A stretch of 64,000 bases of DNA from Anadara kagoshimensis (GCA_021292105.1 CM037871.1:16127960-16191959); one strand, 5' to 3'. Positions 44,592 to 58,168 are shown, counted from the stretch's first letter. Translations and numbers: made by a program. Notes: a model not told the origin generated them from the letters alone.

Positions 44592-46623
44592 AGTTATTTA
44601 TTCTCTGCATTGATAATTCATGTAAGTAAAAAATAAAGCAAAAATTATTTTCATTTTAAAACATTACGATAGCAGTTCTTAGAGAGAAAGAACATAAAGG
44701 CGCTTTCAGAAATAAAGATTTACAAAACGTTATATAAATATAAACATTTTAAGTGTAAAGATGAATCATGAAAACTGGAATTGTCATTCAAAGTAAAAAT
44801 TAGGCAGTTTGATAAATAAATATTAATTAAATAAATAAATCAATAAAAAATAAATTCTGGTTATTTACGAACATTTGAAAACGGACATTGATAGTTTTGT
44901 TTGCTGGATTTGTAAAAAAAAATACAAATTCACCGTGTTGTAACATAACACTGCTTGAAATAAGATCGGCTTAAATAAATGAATAAAATAAATAAATAAA
45001 TAAATGAATAATGTGTAACCTAGATATATTATGCAAGGCACGAAATAAAAAGCAAAAGGAAACTAGACGTAGGATTTATGTTTCAGTTTGCTTAACCATA
45101 TTTTTAAAATATAGATACATAAATTAAAAAAAAAATTACATTTACCTTTTTCAATTGTTATGTGTTATCGTTTGATGGGTTTGTTTCCACAAAGTTTAAA
45201 CTAACACATAACATAGTTTAAAAATTATTCGTTGTTACAAAAACATGATTTAGGTACAGACAAAATAAAGAAAGAAACAAATTCAGAATAAAAAAAATAA
45301 ATTAATAATTTCGTTAAAGTTAGCAACGTTAATCCATTATCGTATCTATGTTTACATATATTAAATTTAAGATTGACATGAAATTTATCTATTGGTTTAA
45401 AAACATAAAATTTACCTTATAATCCTATCTGGCATTATAATGCATTTGAAATAATCAATGTTTTCCCTACTTATATAGTTTAATATCACGTGCTTTGGAT
45501 CGTCTTCCAAAATTTATTACTTATTTGAGTTTCTTAAAAAGAAAGATTTACAGTATTCAGTGCAACCGTGTTAAATAAAATCCCGTAATTTTACGAACAA
45601 TTGAAAGCGATAGTTTTGTCTGCTGGATATTTAAATTTGAAAAAAAATAATTTCTTGTGTGGTGGGGTGAATATGGCTAAAAATGGGGATTGACATAAAT
45701 AATTAAAAACAACCATACTGTCCATGTCCAATTCACAATATGACAAGCAAAGTAGAAACTTTACTTTCACAGTGTATGAACGGAACTGTACGCAAAAAGG
45801 TAGCTACTGTTCGGCGAAGCGAGAGACAATGAGGTCAACGAGTAAATTGTTTCTTGTTTTCATGTTGCATAAATAGCAACTCGAAATCAATACGGTAAGT
45901 AAGCAGTTGTTTTGTATCTTCTTCTTGGACGTATTTGTATGTTTTAGAATCTCAAAATAAATTAAATATTCCAATATGAACAGTCATGAACACATATTTG
46001 AGCAACGCTGGACCTATCTAAAATGTAGATTTATGCTCATTTAATCGAAAATATCCGAGAATTTTAAAATACATGATGAAAACAAACCTTTTTTCAATCA
46101 GTCTATATAGTAACAAAATCTACTTTGGCACAGAAACATTCAAAATTTGATTCAAACGACATGACTGACAAGATGTTACTTTCTGTACCTCGGACAGAAA
46201 AATCTCACGCGCACAACAGTGCTAGATTTTTCTGTCTTGTCCAGTTTGTCTGGTACTGCCTCACGCGACATATTGAACAATCAGATGACGTATCCAATCA
46301 TTGTGCTTGACGTCATCAAAACAAAGCGTTTCTTTATCTATTTTTCACATATGTGTTTTATTTTACTTTTTATTCAAAATATTTCATTGTCAGAGTTGTT
46401 TTATATTTGCATTGAATACGAATCATTGATATTTTAAAATTTTGAAAAGTTGTCGATGGGATTATTTTCAAAGGCCGGATTTGTACAATGCATTAGGTCC
46501 CAAAGGAATGCAAGAGGCCTCATGAGGGAACGTGTTTAGTTTTGTTATAAACACTAAATGGTACGAGAAATAGAATCTGACACCTGTTTGTGACTGATAC
46601 CGGTTGCTCTCAGTCTCTGGTGC

Positions 46624-46683
46624 TGTGATGTTACATATATCCCAATCGAGGCTTTGCCGAGATTGGGATATATTTACATCACA
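46624..46683. repeat. Hairpin, intergenic
   Basis: TGTGATGTTACATATATCCC pairs with GGGATATATTTACATCACA around a GAGGCTTTGCCGA loop. Confidence 0.85.
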
Positions 46684-47439
46684 TTACCCTCAAAAACAGT
46701 ATACGATATATTTTAATGCAATTGCAAAATGTACTATAATTAAGGGGCTATTGGTCTTTATATTGTCCATAGCATATTTTGCTTCAATAGAAAAGCATGA
46801 TTTATAATTCAGAATTGAATTACAAAAATTTCTAGTATCAAACTGAAAATTCCATCTAACTCGAATGGATGCCGTGGAAAAGAAAAGTAGCTACCGGTAC
46901 AGAAACAATACAGATATTGAAAACTACCGGTACAGTTCTAACTTTCGACCACAGAAGTAAAACTTGCACTGCATAATCAATAAATGTCTAAACTACAATT
47001 TGAAAGCATTATTAAGGTGCAACTGGGCTAATATCATCAGGAAAACTTCTAAGAGCAGCGATACCGACACAGAAGTAAAAATCCCAAAGACACATACCAA
47101 TCCATGTCAAAACAGTAATCTAAAAACACTGTTTTTTGGTCGCTGTAGGCTTATTACCTGAAGCTTTGAAGCCGTTCACTAAAATATATCCGAAAGGCTG
47201 TTTTAGTTAGTTTAAAAATATATTAATAGGAACTCTTGAAATTTTATCAAAGATATAAAATAAGGATCTAATGTCGACATAACACACAGGCATATAGGAC
47301 GTTGACATACTAATGACCGAGAATACATTTCAGTATTTAATGAACAATGATGGATCTCAGAATTTTCGTTTTAATGATTTAGAGTCACGAATAGCATATT
47401 GAAAGAAATGCGAATCAGCACCATTTATTTATTTATTTA

Positions 47440-47625
47440 CAGTCCAATCTGCCTTAAAGGTTACCTCTATAGAAGGGTCACCTACTTATGAAGGCCAATA
47501 AAATTTATTACAATGGTTCGTTATTCATGTTATTTGAACCTGTATATAAAGGCCACCTTGCAATAAAGGCCACTTTTACTGGTTCCTTGGTGTTGCCTTT
47601 ATAGACAGTTTTGACTGTATTTATT
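47440..47625. repeat. 'AAAGGCCAC' repeat
   Basis: Short internal repeats of TATAAAGGCCACC, CAATAAAGGCCACTTTTACT and CCTTTATAGACAG. This looks like a low-copy fragment of a dispersed molluscan repeat. Confidence 0.5.
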
Positions 47626-48172
47626 TTATTATTTATTTTTATTTTTTTTTTTTGTTGTTTGCATTTTTGCATTTTGGTAAAACATTTAAAATGCTAAGAG
47701 GCATAAAAAATAGTCACCCTGGTAAAATAAAATTTAATAATTTTAAATAAATGATAATATAATAACTTCGTTATATACAAGCAATGTTTTATGACGATAA
47801 CAATGTTTACAAACCAAATCCGCTATCTAAATATAACCGGTAACAAATCTTTATAAGTACTTGGCAGTCTGATTTTGACACCAAATAAAAAAATTATTCC
47901 GATAAACATTGATTATTTTATTTAAATATTCATTTTAAAAGCACCTGTAATTGTACGTTTTAATTTTTAAAAAAATCTAAAATGTTTGCAAATATACAAC
48001 TAAGACGTAATATATATACATAATGATAATATAATCAATGAATTATAGGTATATGTGCATACATTTATTATCGTGTAAGGATCAGTTTGGGAGATAAATA
48101 TTAGAATTATGGGGTCATGTCTTAAATTCTGTATATATCAGAACATTCACGACATATTTGGATATTTAACAA

Positions 48173-48283
48173 AAATGGCGTCCATAGTCAATATGAATGC
48201 AACACTTTTGCACGACAAACTGAATAATGCGCGATTACGCATTATGATTGGTTTGTCATTTAGATGGACTATGAACGCCATTT
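48173..48283. repeat. Two-part hairpin, intergenic
   Basis: Outer arms AAATGGCGTCCATAGTC and GACTATGAACGCCATTT; inner arms GACAAACTGAATAATGCG and CGCATTATGATTGGTTTGTC. The opposed copies look like the ends of a small foldback element. Confidence 0.83.
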
Positions 48284-48289
48284 CAAAAC

Positions 48290-51224
48290 AGTCCAATTGT
48301 TATATTTCAATTTAAAAATATTTTTTTAAATTCTAGATTTATTTCTCAAGGTTAATTTGCATTCAATTTTGGGATTATATTTCCGAGCATTCCGACCACG
48401 ACATTGAACGTGCAAGAGTCACACGAATGTTTACGACATACGAGTAGTACGTATACTTCATGGAGAAGTTGTGTATTACGTCACCAATGTTGTCTTTGAT
48501 TCAGTGCACATCCAATGAACGGACGCAAAGTCATGTCCGATGATTCTGAAAAAAAATCGCTTCATGCAATAGATGACCTTTCTAATTCGGTCATGCAAAT
48601 GTTCGATTTACACACGGAAACTTCTAATGGACGTTGTGAAGTTGAAAAACACCTAGGAATCATTCATTGTCGTGGTTTTCATATTTTCGCTGCTTTTTTG
48701 GGTAAAATGACTTTCGAATTTACATGTCAACTAAATAAGATATATAACATCAACCACAAACGACGAAGGCATAGCAAACCTACTAAACGATATTTTTCTC
48801 GACACGAAAAGCTAAAATAAACTCAATAAGACGGTTAAAAATAAAATAAAAACTTCATGGCTAAATAAAGAAACGTATTTGTACACTATACCCTAAGGTA
48901 TCTAGGCATTAAACAATCGCATTTCAATAAATTTACTCTTTTTCTAAAAAGGGACAGTAATCAGGGGTACTTATTTCTTAAAGCGTTAACATCAGGTCTG
49001 CTAAAAGTTAATTAAGAATGCTGATTTCAGGTAAATATAATTCAAAATAGTAAAATGCTATTTCTTTAATGAATAATATGGAATCTGAAACGATAAAAAA
49101 TCATATTAAGACGACGCACGCATTGTCACATGCACTAACGCACGTGAATAAGCAGTTCTGTCCTAAAATATCAAACAGCCTGACTTAAAAATTGGCAAAA
49201 GTACAAAATCGTAGCGTAATAAATTACGTATTACCTAGAATTTTAAAACGTCGACTTGTCACAGATTTTGATCTAGTTTCTCGGAATTATTTACGGAATA
49301 TTTTATTTCTCATGTACCACGTCAGACGTATATTGCATTTAACTAGTGTAATAGATCTTTCAGAATTGGATGCAAATTTTTCACCAGCACTTCACTTTTC
49401 AAATAAACATTTCATAAACGCTATTAAAATGTCACTTACATATAAAGTCTATTTACCATGTTGCATCGACCAGATCGAGATCTATCATATATCAGTTTCC
49501 CTTATCCTAAATTACAATCACATCCAAAACATCGTTTTCATATCATTCTTTTACGAACACTTCCAATCGGCAAGTTAGGGCGGGTGCTAAGGAAGGCTAA
49601 CAACCTCCTGCCCATCTAGCTGTGTTCACTGCATATTCACTTACCAACAATTGCAAAATTAACAACAAAGGCAGGTATATTGTTACAAATACATGACATT
49701 TCGCAACAGAAAATTGAAGTCATTTCAACCTATAAAACCTTATATCGACAGTTCATTTAAATAAAAAAATTTTGGTAGAAAGTAAAAGTAAATAACAACA
49801 GCTGATACTATAAAATAAACTATCGTTATGTATTACCAGTTATTAATAATAACAACCAACCGGAACTACCGGCAATACACAATGCCATGCGCATTTCAAA
49901 TGAAATGTAAATAACATAATCTGAAATTCTATGATGAGGCAAAAAGTCAATCTTCTGGCGTCGACTCAAGCACCCGCGGGTCGTAATCGGATTAAGAGAT
50001 TACTGATTGTTTCGTTTCGCTTTATTACTTTCGGCGAAATCTGTATCATGGCTTCGGCTTGTGTTGTGTTTACAATGCCTGGCTAAATGTCATTCTGATA
50101 ATATTGTATTTTGAGGAAAGAAGTTGAATTTTCTTGAAATTTACACTTTTCAAGGAATATTTATGTTCGAAGGAGCGGGTTTTTTTTTCAACTTTCGTAG
50201 TTCGAGCGACGGGGTTTAATTCACATATGGTTAAATAGGGATTCGGTCGGAATCGGCAGATGACTTCGAGTTATCCGGGGTCTTCGAGGCATCGACGTTC
50301 GAGCCATCGAAATTCTATTGTACCTAATTTTTAGGGAATTTTACCTTTTAACCAGCAGTAGACAATAGTATATCTCTGATAATAATATACAATGATTAAA
50401 TTTGGATTGGTATATTTGTGTTTGGTGTGTTACCTTTAAATTACATGCATTTAACGTTTTAATATTACACATTTATCGTACTTTGATTTAACATGCTATT
50501 GATACTTACTTGTGTTTTATTTTTGTAAACATTGATAGGTTTATCAGTCTTTAAATATCTCAATCGCGGTAAAACAAATACAAATATGTTTACATGTTTA
50601 AATTTCCATTCGTTTGTAAATCTTTTAAAATTTATACGTCTTTTGTCGTTCGAGTCGTTAAAGTTCAACTTTAACAAAACAAATCTCAAAGATATTTATC
50701 GATTCTCTGACAAAACAATTGTAAATACATCTTTATAATGCTTCTTTTAACCATTTTGTCATGTAAAATTACAGAATCGAATACTTATTTAGTTGTTTAT
50801 ATTGTATTAGGCTTGTATTATACTCATTCGTCACATAATTAGATCAGTGTCAGAATCAATCCGTATTCAAATACAAAGCTTCTAAACCATTCTTATCCCC
50901 ATATGTAAAACTATATGCATTAACATTGTCAGGTTTGGTTATATCAAATTTAATATTACATCAGTGTGCTTGTTCAAACTAGAGACAGGTCCTAACAAAA
51001 TAAAAACTATATCATAGATCGTAAAATTTTTATAAACCATGACCAAAATCATACGAAAATCATACATTTTGTTTTCATTATTATTTTGTTTGTTTCAGTA
51101 AATATCACTCATGATCGATCGTATGTTAATTATATGTACCACCTATTCGTTACCGAATCAAAATATTTTTTCAGTTTTAAGTTTTTCTAAAATGACATTT
51201 TTTCATTGTTCTTTCTCAAAATGA
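48290..51224. other. Intergenic; two unrecognised open frames
   Basis: Plus-strand frames of 101 codons (48515-48820) and 128 codons (49192-49578) have start and stop but resemble no family I know, and have the composition of the surrounding AT-rich DNA. An R1 fragment (GGCGGGTGCTAAGGAAGGC) overlaps just past the second one. I do not call them genes. Confidence 0.4.
50190..50330. repeat. TTCGAG/ATCGA-rich degenerate repeat
   Basis: Tandem-like short words TTCGAGTTATC, TTCGAGGCATCGACG, TTCGAGCCATCGAAATTC. No gene seen here. Confidence 0.5.
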
Positions 51225-51581
51225 ATTGCGTTATAACATTTGCGCATAACGTTGTGTATAAGTTATGTTATTAACATAGGTGTTCTTAGAACATGTTTCT
51301 ATCTATTTTCCGAGAAAGCATAAAAATAAATATATTCAGGTGTTTACGTCGAAAAATCGTAATTTATTCCTACATAAGCTATCAGCATTGGTAACAAAAA
51401 TATGAACAACAAATCATGGCCAGATTAAAATGAATTGAAATCAATTGAAGATATATAACCTGGACCTAAGTCTAAATAAGCATTTAAAATTGACAATTTA
51501 TCAACCTATTTGACGTGTTAAGAATTTAAATCTTGTTGAAATTAAAGTTTAATACAAGTAATAGGATATTTTAGTTTTTAT

Positions 51582-51620
<39 letters not shown>

Positions 51621-51670
51621 AATAAAGCCTCGCGTATAATTCTGCTGCTAGTGAGCAGCTTGAATAGGGT
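51225..51670 (+). repeat. Long direct repeat, left copy, with poly(A) tract
   Basis: Shares ATTTGCGCATAAC, TTTCTATCTATTTTCCGAGA, AACAAATCATGGCCAGATTA, GACCTAAGTCTAAATAAG and AATAAAGCCTCGCG with 52774-53217 in the same orientation. A run of about 35 A at 51583-51618 lies inside this copy only. Its nature is unresolved: a segmental duplication, or the ends of an old element. Confidence 0.75.
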
Positions 51671-51689
51671 TGTTTTTAAATACCTACAA

Positions 51690-52350
51690 TATCCTAATAG
51701 ACATACTTATACAAAAAGATTATAGTTTTTAAAATAATGAACGATTTCGGTATATGTGCATTTGCATATGTGACCTTGAACTTTAAACCCATGACCTTCA
51801 TTCAATTATCAAAATGATCGTTCGGCCAGTACCTTCAATTTTTCATATATATGCCTATACAAAAACTTTATAGTTTTACATATATATCGACAAATACACC
51901 AATTTTAGCAATTTCCCCTTAAGTACCTTACTTTTTCCCTGTTTTGGCCCCTACAACAACGATTTGTGCAAATCAAAAACTAGGCTCCTACATATGTTTT
52001 ACATGAAATATCTATGCTATATCTCTGGTATATTTAGCTTTATTGTTCATGATTTTCACACTGTCAAACGCTATGGGACCCCAAGGAGACATAACCCCTT
52101 CATTTTTGAAATCTGAAAACCCTCTATCTAGACATCATTAAGGCTAAATATCTCTCAATTTAGGCCAGTAGGTTTGAAGGAGTAGATTAAACTGTAAAAG
52201 TTTATTCATGACGGACGACGAACGATAAACGACGAACGACGGATGACGGACGGCACAAAAACGACGAACGATAAACGACGCAAGAAGAATGACGGACAAA
52301 GAAAGATGACAATAGCTAATCTGAGTCTTTGGCTTAGGTGAACTAAAAAT
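51690..52350 (+). repeat. Molluscan-style repeat ending in CGACGGA-rich tract
   Basis: The left part is AT-rich and includes ATATGTGACCTTGAACTTTA. The right end has a purine-biased run of ACGACGAACGACGGATGACG type (52205-52300), then ATAGCTAATCTGAGTC and TTAGGTGAACTAAA. This ending is familiar from bivalve genomic repeats (recollection, not a database match). Confidence 0.6.
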
Positions 52351-52773
52351 AAATCTATAAAAATTTTTAAAAAATAAAGATATTAAATATGTACAGTGTA
52401 TATTGATCACATCAAAGGTTATATTACAACATTTTATTTATTTATTCATTATATATTTATTTATAAAAATATTATAATTTAATCTTGCATCAATCATTAT
52501 TCACTTACAGTGTGGTTACTTATTGGGTCTAGATTGCGTTTAAATTTTATCTATTTTTTTATTTATTTTTTTTTTTAATTTTTTTTTTTCTAGAATACGA
52601 AAATAAAATATGATGTAGATACATCCATAAGTATTACACATACAAAATCTCATACAAGACTATTAAACACAGACTATCACATGTTTTCAGGAAATACGGG
52701 AATGTAGAAGGGACCTTTTCTTACCTCTTATCCATATATAGTAGCCAAGGGAGACAACAATAGGAAACTGGTC

Positions 52774-53217
52774 TATTGCGTTACAATATTTGCGCATAAC
52801 TATTTTTAAAAATTACAATATCAACATTAGTGTTTCTACAACTTGTTTCTATCTACTTTCCGAGAAAACAAAAAATAATTCTCTCGAAGGGACCACGTCA
52901 AAAAAATCATAATTTATTCAAAAGTACACAAACTATCAGAATAGTAAAAAAAATATGACCAACAAATCATGACCAGATTAAGGACTTGCCGATATAAAAA
53001 CCGGACCTAAGTCTACATAAGGATTTAAAACAGACAGTTTATCAAACTATATATGGAAAAAGTTTGACAAATTGAAGTGTTAAAATTTAAAATTTGTTGA
53101 AATAAAAGTCTAGTACAAGTTATAAGATAACCGAGTTTTTATTGGAATTGATTTGTAAAGAAATCAAATAAAGCCTTGACACATCAATCTGCCGCTAGTG
53201 AACAGTGTGACTAAGGT
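52774..53217 (+). repeat. Long direct repeat, right copy
   Basis: Colinear with 51225-51670 but clearly diverged, so the duplication is old. The 1.1 kb between the copies has no coding frame that I can recognise. Confidence 0.75.
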
Positions 53218-53310
53218 GCGGTTTTGGGATCAGTCAAGATATCAGTGTTGATCGATGACTTGAATCACACCTCCATATGATACATTCGAATGACATAAAG
53301 CATCCAACTT

Positions 53311-53438
53311 CGGTAACAGTATATATAAATATATCACGACAGAAATGAATGGTTTCCTTCTCCGAACGAACTTAAGTTTTCAATATAAACAATATCAGCT
53401 CAAGATTGCAATATCTCTGTCTTACACTGTTATTGGTA
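53311..53438. mobile_element. Small MITE, copy 2
   Basis: The right end CTCTGTCTTACACTGTTATTGG and the middle TTCCTTCTCCGAAC match the element at 57199-57330. The left end (CGGTAACAGT) has lost part of the motif. Confidence 0.62.
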
Positions 53439-54236
53439 AAGGATCCTATTCTTACTTATTTTCACCATCAACGCAAATAGTTATTTGTATCAAATCAAGA
53501 TATATATTCAGTTTTATGCCATCTTTCGATTTATGTTAACTTTCTGGCGTAAAATGATTATGACGTCATCCATTTAGTGTATGTAACTTGTTTTGTCTTA
53601 CCCGGAATGATTTTAATCTTTCCATGAAATCAAATTAAAAAGTCATATATTGTTGTGCGCTCTGTCTTAAACAGGCCTGTAAAATGATTGATTGCTTTGT
53701 TGTATGTGCTGGAATAATTAATATACATCAATGTGAAACTGTATTGCGGTTGGCAACACATTTATTGGGCTATTATTTTTAAAAATTATATATCAATCAT
53801 AAGAACGATTCTAAGTTATCTGAACGTTTGATGAAATCGTCATCATTATATCGTTGGCACTCTCCAAAAACATGTGCCATTTGACAAAATGTCTATTGTA
53901 GAAATGAAACACAAACGTAATCTGCGATTTCTCAGTTTTTCAAAACTTGTATGCAATATGATAATATAATTTTATTCCGATAATTATTCATACCAATATA
54001 ATGTAGAAACTAAACAGCAATCAATGTTGCACGATTGTGGTCAATGATATAACAGTTATGTAATGGCAAACTATTTACCAAGCACAACAAATATTCAGTC
54101 TACCAAAACTACTAAGTCAAACATTTTCTTGATGGAACCTTTATTAGACCTTTGTTTACATTCCGTATTGCGCTTGACAAAATAATTATTTATAAAAGTC
54201 TTATGACCACTTAGACAATATTGCTTTAGGAAATGA

Positions 54237-54472
54237 AGGTTGGTTGAATGCTGCTTAACGTTGCATTAGCAATTTTCAGCTATTCGCGACGAGAACTATT
54301 TTCTGTCTTGTACTAGCGAGCACTCAGTGCGAGTTTAAGGTGCTAGCTTATCTAGTCAGTATGCCTCAGACAAGCGTACCACCCCCAGTCCATTTTACTG
54401 ATACCAGGTAAACCAGTAAAAGCTAACGGTGACAGACCATGGATTTGTAGACTAACGTCACCGTGGCCTCTA
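54237..54472 (-). mobile_element. SINE family 2, eroded copy
   Basis: Shares GGTTGGTTGAATG...TTAACGTTGCATTAGC, TTCAGCTATTCGCGA, CTTGTACTAGCGAGCACTCAG and GCGTACCACCCCC with the element at 18556-18936. Most of the tRNA-like head is missing or eroded. Confidence 0.72.
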
Positions 54473-55267
54473 GGAAGAAAAAATAATACAATTTAAAAAA
54501 ATGGAAAACAATATGCAATATCAGGTATCTGGTGTAGTACTTCGCCAGAAAAAATATAAAAATTAAAACTTCTACGAAGTTAGTATTAATATTTGACAGT
54601 TTATTACGTGTTATCTTCGATTATTTTATCTTGTTAAAATGTCTGTCAAGCAATTTGCTTTATAGCCAATAAATAATGCCAAGTTTTTAATAGAATCCAC
54701 AACACCTGCTGTTTTCATTCATTTGTCTGATAGCTGCAAAATATTTTAAAATACCAATGTTATCTTACGGTTATTGTTGATAACACTCTAGATATTTTAG
54801 AAAATGTTTTCGGAAGCAGAATATTTTTACCCCAATAATTGCATACCGATACATGTCTAAATCACTGCACTTGCCACTGCACACATTGTTTAGAGACATT
54901 TCTTTACAATGGCTGTCATTGATTGTTCAGAGATATTGAAAATGCTATATTGGAGAGATGCAAACTCCAATTATATACTCATTCGTTAACTAAGGTTTTC
55001 ATTTACTTAAATCTGATCGTTTTTGGACATGGAATATTGTATTATAATTCCATTTAAAAATGACCAAAAATCAGAATGGAGATGTAATAAATTCAGCTTG
55101 ATCTTCAAAATGAAACCTCTAATGATTGTGAAACTGAAACTGGAGCATCTTCAAAAACTGTCTTTAAAAATCATTTTACTGCATCGATATAATAAAGAAG
55201 GTATTGCCTTTTGATTTACATGTTCTAAACCCCTTCATGTTCAAATCAGAACTGTGTCACCTATTAT

Positions 55268-55420
55268 AGTCAAAAACAAACATACTAATCCATGTCCAAA
55301 TCACAATCCAGAAGTAAAGTAAAAACTTTTGAATTGACAAGTTAGGTTAGACACGTGAACTTCCACCAGGGAAGTAAGGCCGGGTGCTTCAAAAGTGTAA
55401 GCACCTCCTGGGTTAAGAAG
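55268..55420 (+). repeat. R1 copy, 5' part
   Basis: AAAAACAAACATACTAATCC, GACAAGTTAGGTTAGACACG, TCCACCAGGGAAGTAAGGCC and AAGCACCTCCTGG are a close match to R1. The 3' half is absent. Confidence 0.78.
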
Positions 55421-56756
55421 TTGGTCTCAACTTTTCAAACTTCAGTTTATATACTCTTTAGGGCCAAATTCTATTCGCTACTTCTTGAATACAGCGTGAT
55501 GTCAGCTGGTAATTTTTATACTAAAACTTAATATGCAATGATCAGTTTTATTTCATTGATAAACATACATATAAATGGGGATACATAGGGCCATATGCTA
55601 ATGGTCCTATGAACTCAGATAAGCTCCAATGTCGACAAGCAGTATATATAAAAACAGAAACACTGTGTATATTAATGTCTTTTAATTTAATGAATATGAT
55701 ACTTACCAAACCTTATAAATTTAATTTGAGAAAAAGATCATAATTAAATTAATTAAATATGTAAAATAATCGTACGGACATTAACACTGAAACCGATAAA
55801 AACAACTTTCCACAGACTTTATTTGCAATTATGTTTTTTTACTCTAATGACTTTTAAGATTTAAAAATATTTTTGTTATTATTAAATTTCTAGGTTCTAA
55901 GTTATTTGTCAAACGAAATTTTACTCCCCACCTTTGAATATTCCTGACTTGACAGTATTCCAATATTAGGAACATGACACCGAACATCGCAATGCTATTA
56001 GGTCGTTTTTCGTTCTGTCCATTTTGCCTTGGATCAGGCTTAAACGAAATAAATCATTTATCTGTACAAAAGTTCAGGCTTTGTTTTGTGATGCAAGTTT
56101 ATCATGTTTAGAAAATGTCAACAAACCTATTTTCACAGCGAATAAAATATTTGAAGTGTCATAGAATACAAACCTTATTGTAACCTTCTAGAACCAGTTA
56201 CCTGGTCAAGAACAAGATTTTATGTGCTTGCGTACCAATAATATTGTTTATTTTGTAAAAGTAATTGTATTAGATATGGCAGAGAAAAACATCTCTTAAA
56301 CCCATTGTGGAATTGTAGATTTTGTTTCAGGACTTTACTACAATGTTTATTCGCCACTGGTTTATTGCCAAGTCGCCTTCTTCAGTCGGATGGTAAGCTT
56401 TTCTACTTAAAGACAATAGCCTCTTCCACGATCTAGGTTCGAATCATAAGTAGAAAGCTTATGAAACAATTCACTCATATCGAAAAGTTTTACATAATTG
56501 TTCAGGAGAATGATTAAAATTATGAACATATCTTTACATATGCCCGGGGAATAATGGAAAGGTATATATATCTCCATATATGTATATGTGTCTCTTGAAA
56601 GCATAATATTTATTGTTCAGAAATTTACGGAATGATTGATTTCTTCTACGCAAAAGGAAAGAACAAAACACCAAATTCACTTACTGATTTTAAATGAATC
56701 TAATCCATATGATTGTATATGATGGGTAATCACAAATCACCATCATTATAATTCTT

Positions 56757-56784
56757 CATCTTATTATTATTATTATTCTTATTA

Positions 56785-56816
<32 letters not shown>

Positions 56817-56820
56817 TATC
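56757..56820 (+). repeat. (TTA)n microsatellite
   Basis: Near-perfect TTA/ATT triplets. Other triplet tracts occur at 33455-33515 and 61570-61602. Confidence 0.95.
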
Positions 56821-57198
56821 ATAATAATTATAATTGTACAAAGTATGTTGATGCTATGTTTTTAGTTCCCCGTATCATAATATTTTACTAACAGTCATTA
56901 TCCTCATACTGATCTAAACCATCCTCCATTAGTCATTCAAATTTAGGGGGGTGATATCCACTTAGTAATTGGATCATAAAATCCTGTAAGAGAAATAACA
57001 CAAAATTGAAGCATATCCTGGCATTTATGTTCAATAAAACAATAAATTGCAATAGACAAATATATTATAATCATCTTCAAAATATGTAAAATATTTCATT
57101 TTCAGAAGGATGGTAGCATGAAAACTAAACATATGATGCAAATATTTTTTTACAATTCGCGTTTTTATGTTAAAATTGTGTCAGAAAAAATCATCCAC

Positions 57199-57330
57199 CA
57201 ATAACAGTGTAAGACAGATATATCACAAAAATATCACAAATCAATGTCCAGAGGAGCTTTAGCTTGTTCCTTCTGAACATGCAAATACTCACCTTCGTTT
57301 GAGATGTTTCTGTCTTACACTGCTACCGAT
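57199..57330. mobile_element. Small MITE with AACAGTGTAAGACAG ends, copy 1
   Basis: CCAATAACAGTGTAAGACAG at the left and CTGTCTTACACTGCTACCG at the right are inverted ends of a 132-base element. TTCCTTCTGAAC in the middle is shared with the copy at 53311-53438. Confidence 0.72.
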
Positions 57331-58074
57331 GTAAGATTATATTAAGATAAGTAGATAAGTAAGATTTTGAATACTTTGTATTTTCCACCATTGTTTTTGC
57401 TATTCAGATAATACCGTAGTATTCGTGGACTTTCAACGAATATATTCAACACAATAACGTACGAGAGAATTATTACCAACACATCATCTACAACCAGCAT
57501 CGTGTTAACGTTGGTCGTTAAAAGTTCCTGTATTTAAATTTTCTAGTTATGTGATTTTATAACAGAAACCATTGACTGAAGAAATTTTCATGGAATAATT
57601 ATTTGTGGAGATAAAATTGTATTTGGTGCCATGATAGTTGAAATAAATTGTTGATACTTAGTTTCGATTCTTTTTAGGAATTTTAGAATTTACGAAGCAG
57701 ATAATTTTTATGAAAAATGTTTATCTAACAGTAGAATGTAATGCCTCCTACCAGGCAAATGGTTGTAATTATTACTATACATGTTTCAATTTTGCTGAAC
57801 TAGACGGACGTTTCAGAATACAACGCCTTATCAGTAGTGCCCGGACCGAAAATGTGGAAATTCAAAGATTTTGTATGTTGTTGAAATGAAAAAAAGTAAC
57901 AAAATCAATTTTGACAAATTCACATAATGAAATATATTGAACGATAAAGCATAACTTAGTTGTTTTTTGTGGTGTCATTATTTAGGAGTGAAAAAAAATT
58001 AAGAAAAAATGGATTAACAATGTTTATTATATTGCGCTAATTTTTAATATAAATAATAATTGATTATATCATAC

Positions 58075-58168
58075 CAGCTTCTGCGTTTCCTATAAGAAGA
58101 AATAAGTGCAACAATACTGACAATACCGACAAGTATAGCAAATAAGCCAATTCCAAATGCAATCCACC
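58075..58168 (-). CDS. Paralogous gene: transmembrane exon (partial)
   Basis: The exon encodes GWIAFGIGLFAILVG, IVSIVALISSY, then RKRRS, a membrane helix with a basic stop-transfer. It starts GW and has the same phases (1 in, 2 out) as exon 24 of the main gene. TTTTAG acceptor and GTATGA donor are intact. The tail exon was not found with confidence. A good-looking acceptor at 56984-56986 leads into a different frame with an early stop. Confidence 0.72.

Larger units (their letters stand above)
44594..48170. other. 5' flank of the main gene
   Basis: AT-rich. A segment at about 44860-44935 (ACGAACATTTGAAAACGGAC, AGTTTTGTTTGCTGGAT) is repeated in diverged form at about 45575-45650. No TATA or initiator could be assigned with confidence. 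Chance frames only. Confidence 0.5.

Noticed and set aside
48515-48820. 101-codon plus-strand frame
   Set aside because: No family resemblance, AT-rich composition like its surroundings, no splice or promoter support.
49192-49578. 128-codon plus-strand frame
   Set aside because: Longest isolated frame in the intergenic region, but no recognisable motif and rich in AT-driven residues; it overlaps the edge of an R1 fragment.
51225-53217. Calling the direct repeats an LTR element
   Set aside because: No coding remnant, no clear terminal dinucleotides and no target duplication could be seen; the origin is left open.
56880-56983. Tail exon of the paralogous gene
   Set aside because: There is a good acceptor (CTTACAG), but the phase left by the membrane exon meets a stop after two codons.
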